Source: Actinomycetospora sp. TBRC 11914 (GTDB taxonomy: Bacteria > Actinomycetota > Actinomycetes > Mycobacteriales > Pseudonocardiaceae). From it: 64,000 bases of DNA. The stretch is from contig NZ_JABBND010000015.1 of the NCBI RefSeq assembly GCF_012933465.1, positions 1 through 64,000 of the forward strand, written 5' to 3'. The notes under the pieces are model-generated. The model searched no databases, was not told where the DNA came from, and was given only the letters and a program-made list of their open reading frames with translations. The position numbers and the translations under genes were made by a program. Shown here piece by piece: positions 17,675 through 25,766 of the stretch (the stretch's first letter is position 1; each line of letters begins with the position of its first letter).

Positions 17675-18382
17675 TCAGGACACGGGGCGGTCGGCCCCGG
17701 CGCTCGCGACGCCGCCGTGGGTGGCGCGCAGCTGGTCGATGGTGGTCTGGATGTGCGCCCGGGCCAGGCGCTCGGCGCCCGGTGCGTCGCCGGCCTCGAT
17801 CGCGCCGGCGATCGCCTCGTGCTCGCCGATCGCCCGCACGGCGTGGGCGGGCTCGATCAGGGCGACCGGCGCGAAGACCTGGGCGGTCATCCGCAGCACG
17901 GGGGCCTGCGCGATCACGAACCCGTTGCCGGACAGGTGGAGGATCTGCTCGTGGAAGTCGACGTTGGCGGTGGTGTAGGTGCGCGGTGACCAGGGGTCGA
18001 GCGCGGCGCGCTGCGTCGCGATGACGTGCCGGAGCTCCCGGCAGCGGCTCGGGCCCGGGACCGCCTGCGCGGCGAGCCGGGCGGCGAGCCCGTCGACCAC
18101 GGCCCGGAGCTCGTAGGCCTGCAGCAGCGTCCCGACGTCACCCGAGACGACGCGCGCCCCCTGACCGGGGTCGACGGTGACGAGGCCCTCCTGCTCGAGG
18201 GCCCGCAGCGCCTCGCGCAGCGGGGTCCGGCTGACCCCGAGCTCGGCCGCCAGGCCCTCCTGGGGCAGGCGCGCCCCGCTCGGGTAGCGGCCGCTGTAGA
18301 TGCGCTCGCGCAGCACTTCGGCGAGCTCGTCGACGAGCGCGATGCGGGGGCCGCCGCGCGCCCCTCGTCGGGGGTGCTCCAT
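17675..18382 (-). CDS. GntR-family transcriptional regulator, FCD subfamily
   Basis: The 235-residue protein has an N-terminal winged helix (ALVDELAEVLRERIYSGRYP, LPQEGLAAELGVSRTPLREA) and an all-helical FCD ligand domain with metal/ligand residues in VDFHEQILHLSGN and GEHEAIAGAIEAGD. FCD regulators sense small carboxylates and usually repress adjacent catabolic operons. It heads the hyuA-hyuB-dehydrogenase operon and diverges from the aldehyde dehydrogenase operon across a palindrome, so autoregulation of both directions is the natural inference. Confidence 0.9.
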   Translation of the reverse strand: MEHPRRGARGGPRIALVDELAEVLRERIYSGRYPSGARLPQEGLAAELGVSRTPLREALRALEQEGLVTVDPGQGARVVSGDVGTLLQAYELRAVVDGLAARLAAQAVPGPSRCRELRHVIATQRAALDPWSPRTYTTANVDFHEQILHLSGNGFVIAQAPVLRMTAQVFAPVALIEPAHAVRAIGEHEAIAGAIEAGDAPGAERLARAHIQTTIDQLRATHGGVASAGADRPVS

Positions 18383-18567
18383 CGACGCCTCCCTCCGGCT
18401 CGCGATTGGATACAGCGAGCAGAGGCTGGACCGTGACGTGGACGACAGTCAAGCGCCGGGCACATATCCGCTGCTCAGGGGGCTGGACCCGCGCGACGTC
18501 GGGTCGCTGGTCGCCGACGGTGCGTGGTTGACGACGGCGGGTGTGACCTGCATCCTGCCTGACACGA

Positions 18568-18586
18568 GAGCTGGTCTGACCAGCTC
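18568..18586. promoter_or_regulatory. FadR-like operator palindrome upstream of aldehyde dehydrogenase operon
   Basis: The 19-base sequence GAGCTGGTCTGACCAGCTC is a perfect palindrome around one central base. Its core CTGGTC-N-GACCAG matches the recognition pattern of FadR-type GntR regulators, two of which flank this operon. It ends 29 bases before the start codon at 18616, overlapping the expected core promoter or transcription start. The rest of the 233-bp divergent gap shows no other clear motif. Confidence 0.65.
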
Positions 18587-18615
18587 GACGACGTCGTCTG
18601 TGTAGGGAGCTGTCG

Positions 18616-20079
18616 ATGAGCGCCCATCCCGGGATCGTGCTGCCCGACCACCCCGCCGGTCTGCCGATCGGTCCGGGATGGCGCGACGACGTGCCCGACG
18701 CGCCCGTGGTCTTCCCCTACGACGGGACGATCGTCGCGCGGGCCCCGGTGGGCACCGTCGAGCTGGCCCGCGAGGCGGTCGCGGTGGGGGCCGGTGTCCG
18801 ACGCCGGGTCGCGGCGCTGAGCTCGGCGACCCGGCGCGCGATCCTGCTCCGGGTCGAGCGGGAGCTCGCCGAGCACACCGACGAGTTCGTCGCGCTGCTC
18901 GTCGCGGAGACCGGCAAGACCCGCGCGGACTGCGCGGTGGAGTTCTCCCGCACCGTGTTCACCTGGACCGCGGCCGCCGAGGAGGTCGCCCACATCCACG
19001 GCGAGACCGTCCCGCTGGACCTGCAGGCCTCCGGGGAGGGCCTGATCGGGTTCTGGACCCGCCGGCCGGTTGGGCTCGTGGTCGGCATCGCGGGCTTCAA
19101 CGGACCCGTCCTGCTCGCCTCGCACAAGATCGCGCCCGCGATCGCGGCCGGCTGCCCGGTGATCTGCAAGCCCGCGCCGGCCACTCCCCTGGCCACGCTG
19201 TGGCTGGCCGACATCGTCCGGCGCGCGGCCGTGGCGCACGGTGCCCCGCCGGAGATGGTGCAGGTCGTGACCGGCGACGCCGAGGTGGGCCGGACCCTGG
19301 TCACCGCGCCCGAGGTCGCGGTGGTGTCGTTCACGGGCTCCGCCGCGGTCGGTCACCAGATCGCCCGGGACGCCGCACCGCGCAAGACCCTGCTCGAGCT
19401 CGGCTCGAACGCGGCGCTGATCGTCGACGCGGACGCCGACCTGGACGCCGCCGTCGACGCGGTCCTGCGCGGCGGCTTCTACTTCAACGGGCAGGCCTGT
19501 ATCGCCGTGCAGCGCGTGATCGTGTGCGAGCCGATCCGCGAGGAGTTCCTCGGCCGGCTCACCGCCCGCATCGGCGAGCTCACCGTCGGGGACCCCCGGG
19601 ACCCGGCCACGCGCATCGCCCCCCTGATCAACGACGCCTCCACCGCGCGGGTCCTGGAGTGGATCGAGCAGGCCGAGCAGGCCGGCGCGAAGATCGTGCA
19701 CGGTGGGCGCGTCGTCGACCGGTCGGTCGAGCCGACGATCCTGCTCGACGTCCCCGAGCACGCCCGGGCCTGGTGCGAGGAGATCTTCGCGCCGGTCGTG
19801 GCGGTGAACTCGGTCCCCGACCTCGCGACCGCCCTCGAGACCGCCAACCGCTCCCGGTACGGGCTGCACGCCAGCGTGTTCACCCGCTCGCTCGCCGGCG
19901 CCTTCCGCGCGATCGAGGAGCTCGACGTCGGCGGCGTGATCGTCAACGAGGTGCCCGGCTTCCGGTCCGACGTCATGCCGTACGGCGGGGTCAAGGACTC
20001 CGGTGTCGGGCGGGAAGGTCCGCGGTTCGCGATCGAGGAGCTCACCGTGACCCGCATGGCCGTCATCCGCCCCCAGTGA
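18616..20079 (+). CDS. NAD(P)-dependent aldehyde dehydrogenase
   Basis: The 487-residue protein is a full-length ALDH: GFNGPVLLASHKIAPAI with Asn162, the general base Glu261 in LLELGSNAALI and the nucleophile Cys295 in FNGQACIAVQRV, followed by EEIFAPVV. The LELGSN and CIAVQR variants place it near the lactaldehyde/phosphonoacetaldehyde/ALDH21-like branch rather than betaine or retinal dehydrogenases. GGGAG lies six bases before the ATG. It starts the plus-strand operon with an SDR, a second GntR and an amidase and probably oxidises an aldehyde intermediate to the acid. Confidence 0.9.
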   Translation: MSAHPGIVLPDHPAGLPIGPGWRDDVPDAPVVFPYDGTIVARAPVGTVELAREAVAVGAGVRRRVAALSSATRRAILLRVERELAEHTDEFVALLVAETGKTRADCAVEFSRTVFTWTAAAEEVAHIHGETVPLDLQASGEGLIGFWTRRPVGLVVGIAGFNGPVLLASHKIAPAIAAGCPVICKPAPATPLATLWLADIVRRAAVAHGAPPEMVQVVTGDAEVGRTLVTAPEVAVVSFTGSAAVGHQIARDAAPRKTLLELGSNAALIVDADADLDAAVDAVLRGGFYFNGQACIAVQRVIVCEPIREEFLGRLTARIGELTVGDPRDPATRIAPLINDASTARVLEWIEQAEQAGAKIVHGGRVVDRSVEPTILLDVPEHARAWCEEIFAPVVAVNSVPDLATALETANRSRYGLHASVFTRSLAGAFRAIEELDVGGVIVNEVPGFRSDVMPYGGVKDSGVGREGPRFAIEELTVTRMAVIRPQ

Positions 20080-20080
20080 T

Positions 20081-20140
20081 CGATCCGCCGGCGACCGATC
20101 CGCCAGCGACCGATCCGCCAGCGACCGATCCGCCTGCGAC
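20081..20140 (+). repeat. Four 15-bp tandem repeats between aldehyde dehydrogenase and SDR genes
   Basis: The unit cgatccgccNgcgac is repeated four times with one variable base. It begins one base after the upstream stop codon and ends directly before the CAGGAG ribosome-binding site of the SDR gene. It is not translated in either gene. It acts as a spacer within the operon transcript and could be a protein-binding array or a replication-slippage product. Confidence 0.85.
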
Positions 20141-20153
20141 CAGGAGCCCCGTC

Positions 20154-20933
20154 GTGACCGACTACCCGAACCTGTTCTCGCTCGACGGACGCCGGGCGCT
20201 GCTGCTCGGCGCCGGCGGCATCGGCCGCGAGGCCGGGCTCGCGCTGGCCGCGCACGGCGCCGAGGTGGTCTGCGCCGACCGCGACGCCGCCACCGCGAAG
20301 GCGACCGCCGACGCGATCACCGAGGCGGGCGGGCGGGCCTCGGCGACCGAGGTCGACGTCACCGACGCCCCCGGCCTCGAGAGCCGGCTCGACGAGCTGG
20401 GCGACCTCGACGTCGCCGTCCTGACGGCCGCGATGAACGTCCGCAAGCGGCTGCTGGACTACAGCGTCGCGGAGTTCGACCGGGTCGTGGACCTCAACCT
20501 GCGGGGCAGCTTCACCGTCCTGCGTGCCCTCGGCGCGCGGATGACCGCGCGGGGACGCGGCAGCATCATCGCGTTCTCCTCGATCCGGGCCCGCACCGTG
20601 GAGCCCGGACAGGGGGTGTACGCGGCGACCAAGGCCGGCCTGGAGTCGCTGGTGCGCACGGCGGCCGTCGAGTTCGGGGACGCGGGGGTCCGGGTCAACG
20701 CGATCGCGCCCGGCGTCGTCGAGACCCCGCTGACCAGCCAGATCAAGGCGCACCCGGAGTGGTACGAGGCCTACGCCACGAAGGGCGCGCTCGGGCGCTG
20801 GTCCCAGCCCTCGGAGCTGGCAGGCGCCGTGGTGTTCCTGGCGTCCGACGCCTCGACCTTCGTCACGGGCTCCACCCTCACCGTCGACGGCGGCTGGACG
20901 GCGGTCGACGGCCGCTTCACCCCGCCGACCTGA
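20154..20933 (+). CDS. SDR-family oxidoreductase
   Basis: The 259-residue classical SDR has a cofactor motif GAGGIGREAGLA at residues 19-30, with the usual first Thr/Ser replaced by Gly. It also has D41 after the second strand (favouring NAD), structural LTAAMN in place of NNAG, N115, the Ser142/143 pair, Tyr156 and Lys160 (YAATK), and a C-terminal FVTGSTLTVDGGWTA. It resembles gluconate/3-oxoacyl-type dehydrogenases. The GTG was chosen for CAGGAG seven bases upstream. It probably oxidises an alcohol before the aldehyde dehydrogenase step. Confidence 0.9.
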   Translation: MTDYPNLFSLDGRRALLLGAGGIGREAGLALAAHGAEVVCADRDAATAKATADAITEAGGRASATEVDVTDAPGLESRLDELGDLDVAVLTAAMNVRKRLLDYSVAEFDRVVDLNLRGSFTVLRALGARMTARGRGSIIAFSSIRARTVEPGQGVYAATKAGLESLVRTAAVEFGDAGVRVNAIAPGVVETPLTSQIKAHPEWYEAYATKGALGRWSQPSELAGAVVFLASDASTFVTGSTLTVDGGWTAVDGRFTPPT

Positions 20934-20990
20934 GCGCCGGCCAGCGCCCGCCCGCCCCCGGTGACTACCGTGGGCCGACCAGGAGGGGCG

Positions 20991-21776
20991 ATGACCGACA
21001 CCGCCGGCAGGTCCGCGGCCACCACCAGCGACCACCGCGCCTATCGGCGCATGGTCGACGACGTCGAGGCGCGCATCGCCTCGGGCGAGCTGCGCCCCGG
21101 GGACCGGCTGCCGAGCGAGCGCGACCTCGTCGACCGGTACGCGATCGCGCGGTCCTCGGTACGCGAGGCGCTGCGGGTGCTCGAGAGCCTGGAGCTGGTG
21201 CGCTCCGCGCCGCGCGACCCCCGTGGTCCGCTCGTGCTGCCGATGTCGGCCGCGCCCATCCGGCGCTCGCTGGGCCTGCTGACCTCGTCGAAGACGATCT
21301 CCCTGCCCCAGCTCGTGCAGCTGCGCATGGTGCTGGACGCCTCGACCAACCTCATGGCCGCGGTTCGCCGCACCCCCGAGCACCTGGTCGCGCTGGAGCG
21401 GAACATGGCGCGCATGCGGGCGCTCCGCCACCACTCCTACGCCGAGTTCGGCCACGCCGACCTGGAGTTCCACGAGATCCTCGCCGACGCCGCCGGGCAC
21501 GAGCTGGTGCGCCTCTACGGCGAGGCCGTGCGGGAGGCGGTGCTGGACCTCATCCAGCAGACCATCCTCGACGCCGAGGACCAGGCGGCCCAGATGCTGC
21601 GCTCGATCCGCCACCACGCGGCGGTCTTCGACGCCGTCCAGGCCGGTGACGCCCTGGCTGCGTCACGGCTGGCCCGGGAGAGCCTCTACCAGTACTACGC
21701 CGACCACGTCGGCGACGAGGACCGCGAGATCATGGCCGACCTGGTGCGCGAGTGCGGCGGGCGCGTCGAGCGCTGA
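20991..21776 (+). CDS. GntR/FadR-family transcriptional regulator
   Basis: The 261-residue protein has a winged helix (VDDVEARIASGELRPGD, LPSERDLVDRYAIARSSVREA) and an FCD domain (MVLDASTNLMAAV, HADLEFHEILADAAGHELV, SIRHHAAVFDAVQAGD). The LPSERDL and SSVREA elements are those of FadR-type DNA readers. AGGAGGGG precedes the ATG. It lies inside the operon, 57 bases behind the SDR gene, and is the second FCD regulator in the locus, so two effectors may be sensed. It is a good candidate to bind the palindrome at 18568-18586. Confidence 0.9.
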   Translation: MTDTAGRSAATTSDHRAYRRMVDDVEARIASGELRPGDRLPSERDLVDRYAIARSSVREALRVLESLELVRSAPRDPRGPLVLPMSAAPIRRSLGLLTSSKTISLPQLVQLRMVLDASTNLMAAVRRTPEHLVALERNMARMRALRHHSYAEFGHADLEFHEILADAAGHELVRLYGEAVREAVLDLIQQTILDAEDQAAQMLRSIRHHAAVFDAVQAGDALAASRLARESLYQYYADHVGDEDREIMADLVRECGGRVER

Positions 21777-21821
21777 TCCGGCGCTGGCGTCACCCGGGTC
21801 CCGGCGGCCACCCTGACCCCG

Positions 21822-23219
21822 GTGAGCGACGACCCCCTCGCCCTGGCCACCGCCGTCGAGCTCTGCGCGTCCTACCGGGACGGCCGGCTCTCCCCGCCCG
21901 AGGTCCTCGACGCCGTGCTCGAGCGGATCGACCGTCTCGAGCCGCACCTGCACGCGCTCTACGCGCCGGACCCGGACCGGGCCCGTCGGGAGGCCGAGGA
22001 GGCCGGACGCCGCTGGGCCGAGCACCGGCCCGCCGGTCCCCTCGACGGCGTCCCCGTGACGGTCAAGGACAACGTCGCCGTCGCCGGCGTCCCGACCCCG
22101 GTGGGGAGCGCCGCGACCCCGCTCCGGCCCGCCGTCGAGGACGCTCCCCCGGCGGCCCGGCTCCGCGAGTCCGGCGCCGTGCTGCTGGCCAAGACCACCA
22201 TGCCCGACCTCGGCATGCTCACCAGCGGCCTGTCGAGCTACCACCCGCTGACCCGCAACCCCTGGGATCCGCGCCGGACTCCCGGCGGGTCGAGCGCCGG
22301 GGCCGCCGCCGCGGCGGCCGCGGGGTACGGGCCCGTGCACCTCGGCACCGACATCGGCGGCTCGATCCGGTTGCCCGCCGGCTGGTGCGGGCTCGTCGGG
22401 TTCAAGCCCAGCTTCGGCCGCGTCCCGATCGACCCCGCCTTCCTCGGGCGCGCCGCCGGCCCCCTGACCCGCACCGTCGACGACGCCGCCCTGGCCATGT
22501 CCGTCCTCACCCGCCCCGACCGGCGCGACCACCTCGCGCTCCCGCCGCAGGAGCTCGACTGGTCCGTCGCCCCACGCCCCGACCTCGCCGGGTTGCGCGT
22601 CGGGCTGCTCCTCGACGCCGGCGTCGGGCTGCCCGTCGAGCCCGACGTCGCCGAGGCGGTGTCCCGCGCGGCCGAACTGTTCGCCGCCCACGGCGCGACG
22701 GTGGAACCGATCGCGGGGTACCTGACCCGCGCCATGCTCGACGGGCTCGACGACTTCTGGCGCACCCGCGCCCGCGCCGACCTCGACCGCCTCGAGCCCG
22801 ACCGCAGGGCCGCGGCCCTGCCGTACATCGTCGCGTGGGCCGACCGCGCCGCCCGGCTCGACGCCGCGGCGGTGTACCACGGCTTCAGCCAGATCGACGC
22901 GATCAGCCTCGCCACGCAGCGCGCCACCGAGCCCTACGACGCCGTCCTCTCCCCCACCTGCCCCGTGGGCCCGCCCGACGCCGAGGCCCCGTCACCGACC
23001 GGCGACCCCGACCGGCCGCTCGAGCACATCGCGTTCACGCTCCCGTTCAACATGTCCGGGCAGCCGGCGATCTCGGTGAACTGCGGCTACGACCGGGACG
23101 GGCTGCCGATCGGGCTGCAGATCTCCGGCCGGCGCTTCGCCGACCTCGACGTCCTCTCGCTGGCGGCGTTCTACGAGGCGCACCGGCCGGAGCAGCGGCC
23201 CTGGCCGACGGGTCGGTGA
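21822..23219 (+). CDS. Amidase signature family enzyme
   Basis: The 465-residue protein contains the full Ser-cisSer-Lys triad: Lys82 in VTVKDNVAV, cis-Ser157 in TPGGSSAGAA and nucleophile Ser181 in GTDIGGSIRLPAGWCG. C-terminal AFTLPFNMSGQPAISVN is typical of the family. It hydrolyses a carboxamide or half-amide to a carboxylate and ammonia. As the last gene of the operon opposite hyuAB it suits a route from a cyclic amide to a half-amide to an acid. The start GTG has only a weak ribosome-binding site, 45 bases after the regulator gene. Confidence 0.9.
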   Translation: MSDDPLALATAVELCASYRDGRLSPPEVLDAVLERIDRLEPHLHALYAPDPDRARREAEEAGRRWAEHRPAGPLDGVPVTVKDNVAVAGVPTPVGSAATPLRPAVEDAPPAARLRESGAVLLAKTTMPDLGMLTSGLSSYHPLTRNPWDPRRTPGGSSAGAAAAAAAGYGPVHLGTDIGGSIRLPAGWCGLVGFKPSFGRVPIDPAFLGRAAGPLTRTVDDAALAMSVLTRPDRRDHLALPPQELDWSVAPRPDLAGLRVGLLLDAGVGLPVEPDVAEAVSRAAELFAAHGATVEPIAGYLTRAMLDGLDDFWRTRARADLDRLEPDRRAAALPYIVAWADRAARLDAAAVYHGFSQIDAISLATQRATEPYDAVLSPTCPVGPPDAEAPSPTGDPDRPLEHIAFTLPFNMSGQPAISVNCGYDRDGLPIGLQISGRRFADLDVLSLAAFYEAHRPEQRPWPTGR

Positions 23220-23244
23220 TCCCGTCGCACGGAGCGGCCGGGGG

Positions 23245-24129
23245 CTACCCCGCGACCGCCGCGTACGTGGTCCCGAGCCGGGCGCTCTCGAGGTCGTAGG
23301 TCGCGGTGGAGGTGAGGGTGTTGTCGCGGTACATCCCCATCTTCCAGTAGTCGAACTGCGACGAGGTCTTCGACGTGGTCACCGCGGTGTCGGGCGACGC
23401 CGCCGGCTCCTTCGGGGTGTCCTTCGGCTGGGGGGTCTTCGCCAGCGCGTCCTTCTGCGCCTTCGCCTGCGCCGGCGTGGCCTTCGTCTTCTTCGCCGTC
23501 GGGTAGAGCGTCCCGCCGATCGGGTGGTAGCCGGTGAGGACCGGCGCCCCGTTCACCCAGGCGTCGATGGTGCCGAGCGACGTGTTCGAGGAGAAGTGGA
23601 TGTGCAGGACGACGGTGGTCTGCGTCCCCGTCGCGGCGGGCGCGAGGGTCGTGGTCCAGTACTTGCTGCCCGCCGGCCCCGACGGGTTGCCGTAGCCGCC
23701 GTCGAGGATGACGTTGCCGTGGCCGATCTTCAGCTCGACCGGCGGCGAACCGTCGTCGGCGTTCTTCCACTGGGTGATGACCTGCCAGCTGGTCTCGTTC
23801 ACCGGGAACGTCGTGGGCAGGGTGAAGGAGTTGGCGAAGAAGTAGTCGGAGCCCTCGGTGAAGTTCACCACGTTGGGCTCGATCTCCGAACGCGTTCCCC
23901 CACCCGGGACAGTGAATCGTGCGGCTTTCGCCGGCGCGTTGACGCTACTGGTCACGAGGACCGGGGCCGAGGCGCCGACGTTGTTCCAGGGCGTCGACTT
24001 GAAGTTGTTGAACCCACTGCCGGTGAAGTCGGACTGCCAGACCAGCGCGGCCGCCTGCGCCGCCCCCGTCCACGAGACCAGCGCGACCAACGCCGCCAGA
24101 GCGACGAACGCCGCCCGTCCGGAACGCAT
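23245..24129 (-). CDS. Secreted polysaccharide lyase, heparin lyase I-like fold
   Basis: The 294-residue product begins with a Sec signal peptide (MRSGRAAFVALAALVALVSW, cleavage near AQA-AALVW). The jelly-roll segments GGGTRSEIEPN, FANSFTLPTTFPV, WQVITQWKNADDGSPPV and VLHIHFSSN follow, the pattern of PF14099-type lyases. A Lys/Ala/Pro-rich stretch of about 45 residues (roughly 211-255) interrupts the last beta region. The second of two nearby ATGs is used because the GGGGG site is seven bases from it. The convergent amidase ends 25 bases away. The polysaccharide target is unknown. Confidence 0.7.
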   Translation of the reverse strand: MRSGRAAFVALAALVALVSWTGAAQAAALVWQSDFTGSGFNNFKSTPWNNVGASAPVLVTSSVNAPAKAARFTVPGGGTRSEIEPNVVNFTEGSDYFFANSFTLPTTFPVNETSWQVITQWKNADDGSPPVELKIGHGNVILDGGYGNPSGPAGSKYWTTTLAPAATGTQTTVVLHIHFSSNTSLGTIDAWVNGAPVLTGYHPIGGTLYPTAKKTKATPAQAKAQKDALAKTPQPKDTPKEPAASPDTAVTTSKTSSQFDYWKMGMYRDNTLTSTATYDLESARLGTTYAAVAG

Positions 24130-24714
24130 CGCCATTCCCCCTTTGCGCACGGCGGCACGCGATCCCCCGCCCCCGACGGACCCGGGATCGTGTGCCGAAA
24201 TGGTGTGGCGTCTCCCTCGGAGTGACGCCGTGTCGAGGGGGCCGTCGCCCCGCGCGCCGCGGTCGTTACAGATCTCGGGGGATTCTCCGGGCCGAGTGCG
24301 ATCCATTCCTCCGATCGCGTGGACACGCTGTCCGGATTCGACTCAGATCGGGCCGACCCCCCGTGACCCGGGCGCCCCCGCCGCCCCCGCCTACCGTCGA
24401 GACGTACTGACGACGCAACCGTGACCCCTGCGCCCGTTGTCCGCCGTACGAGCGCGCTGTACAACGGACGCAGCGAAGTCCCGGCCCGGCCACGGCGGTG
24501 CCGGAGGAGAAGGCCCCGTCCCCCGGTCCGTGACTTCGTGCTCGGGTCCCGGGAACCCACGCGGACACACCGTGTCCACGGAGGCGCCGTCGGTCTGCGC
24601 CGGCCAGCGACGAGCGGTGGCCGCCGCCGAGACCGCGACGACGGCGAGTCGGTGCACGCTTGGTACCCCGCGCATCCGAGCTCCCCGGGCGTCCGTCCTG
24701 CGGCCGTGATCCCG
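24130..24714. other. 585-bp non-coding region upstream of the lyase gene
   Basis: No reading frame here has a convincing start, motif or ribosome-binding site; a 94-codon minus-strand frame is low-complexity. The region holds the promoter of the lyase gene. It also holds an inverted repeat (CCGTTGT at 24434-24440 and ACAACGG at 24461-24467) containing a CGTAC/TGTAC pair, which could be a TetR-like operator. Confidence 0.4.
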
Positions 24715-25713
24715 TCAGCGGCCCAGGGCGGGCGTCCGGGCCCCGCGGTCTCCGCCCGTGCCGTGGAAGGACCGCCGGTAGGCGGTCGGGGTGGTGCCCA
24801 GCCCGCCGGTGAACCGCTGGCGCAGCGCGGCCGCGGACGGGAACCCCGAGGCGCGGGCGACCTCCTGCACCGTCAGGTCGGTGGTCTCGAGCAGGCGCCG
24901 GGCCCGGTCCAGCCGGGCCCGCAGCAGCCACTGCTTCGGGCTCGCGCCGACCTCGTCGTGGAAGCGGCGGAGCAGGCTGCGCTCGGAGATCGAGGCGTGG
25001 GCCGCGAGGTCGGCGAGGTCGAGCGGACGGTCGAGGTGGCCGAGCGCCCAGGCGCAGGTGGACGCGATGCTGGTCGCCGAGGTGTCGGGCAGGGCGGTGT
25101 CGATGAACTGGGCCTGGGCACCGTCGCGGTGCGGGGCGACGACGTTCCAGCGGGCGAGATCGGCCGCCGCCTGGGCGCCCCGGTCGGCGCGGACCACGTG
25201 CAGCCCCAGGTCGATCCCGCTGGCCAGCCCGGCCGAGGTGAGCACGTCGCCGTCGTCGACGTAGAGCTCGTCGGAGACCACCGAGACGGCGGGGAACTGC
25301 GCGGCGAGCCGGTCGACGACCGCCCAGTGGGTCGTCGCCCGCCGTCCGTCCAGCAGCCCGGCGTGGGCCAGGGCGAACGCGCCGACGCAGATCGAGAGCA
25401 CGCGGGCGCCGCGCTCGGACGCCTTGCGCAGGGCCGCGAGGACCTCCTCGTCGGGTCGGGTGTCCCAGGCGTGCGCGTAGCCGGGCACGGCGACGGTGTC
25501 GGCTTCCTCGAGGGCCTCGAGCCCGGCGTGCACCACGATGTCGAAGCCGTCGCCGGTCGCCACGCGATCCCCGCCGGCGCCGCAGACGGAGAACGCGTAC
25601 AGCCCCTCGTCGGTGTCGTCGAGGGTCGGGGGGTGGCCGAAGAGCTGCACCACGCAGCTCAGGTCGAAGCTGAAGACACCGGGCAGGACGAGTGCGACGA
25701 CGCGGTGCGGCAC
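24715..25713 (-). CDS. GlxA-family transcriptional regulator (DJ-1/PfpI domain plus AraC HTH)
   Basis: The 332-residue protein has an N-terminal DJ-1/PfpI-like amidotransferase fold with a cysteine elbow at Cys109 (VLSICVGAFALAHAG). The C-terminal AraC double helix-turn-helix follows (LADLAAHASISERSLLRRF, then SPKQWLLRARLDRARRLLE, ALRQRFTGGLGTTPTAYRR). Such regulators often activate genes for carnitine, betaine or nitrogen catabolism. The GTG has GGAGG nine bases upstream. It is transcribed after the Fpg/Nei gene with a 53-base gap and may be separate. Its targets are not evident. Confidence 0.85.
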   Translation of the reverse strand: MPHRVVALVLPGVFSFDLSCVVQLFGHPPTLDDTDEGLYAFSVCGAGGDRVATGDGFDIVVHAGLEALEEADTVAVPGYAHAWDTRPDEEVLAALRKASERGARVLSICVGAFALAHAGLLDGRRATTHWAVVDRLAAQFPAVSVVSDELYVDDGDVLTSAGLASGIDLGLHVVRADRGAQAAADLARWNVVAPHRDGAQAQFIDTALPDTSATSIASTCAWALGHLDRPLDLADLAAHASISERSLLRRFHDEVGASPKQWLLRARLDRARRLLETTDLTVQEVARASGFPSAAALRQRFTGGLGTTPTAYRRSFHGTGGDRGARTPALGR

Positions 25714-25766
25714 GGGTCCGAGCCTCCGTCCGGAGGCCCGTCCTCGGCAAGCGGCCCGGTGTCGGG

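Noticed and set aside
24391..24675. 94-codon minus-strand frame upstream of the lyase
   Set aside because: Low complexity, no ribosome-binding site, no recognisable fold.
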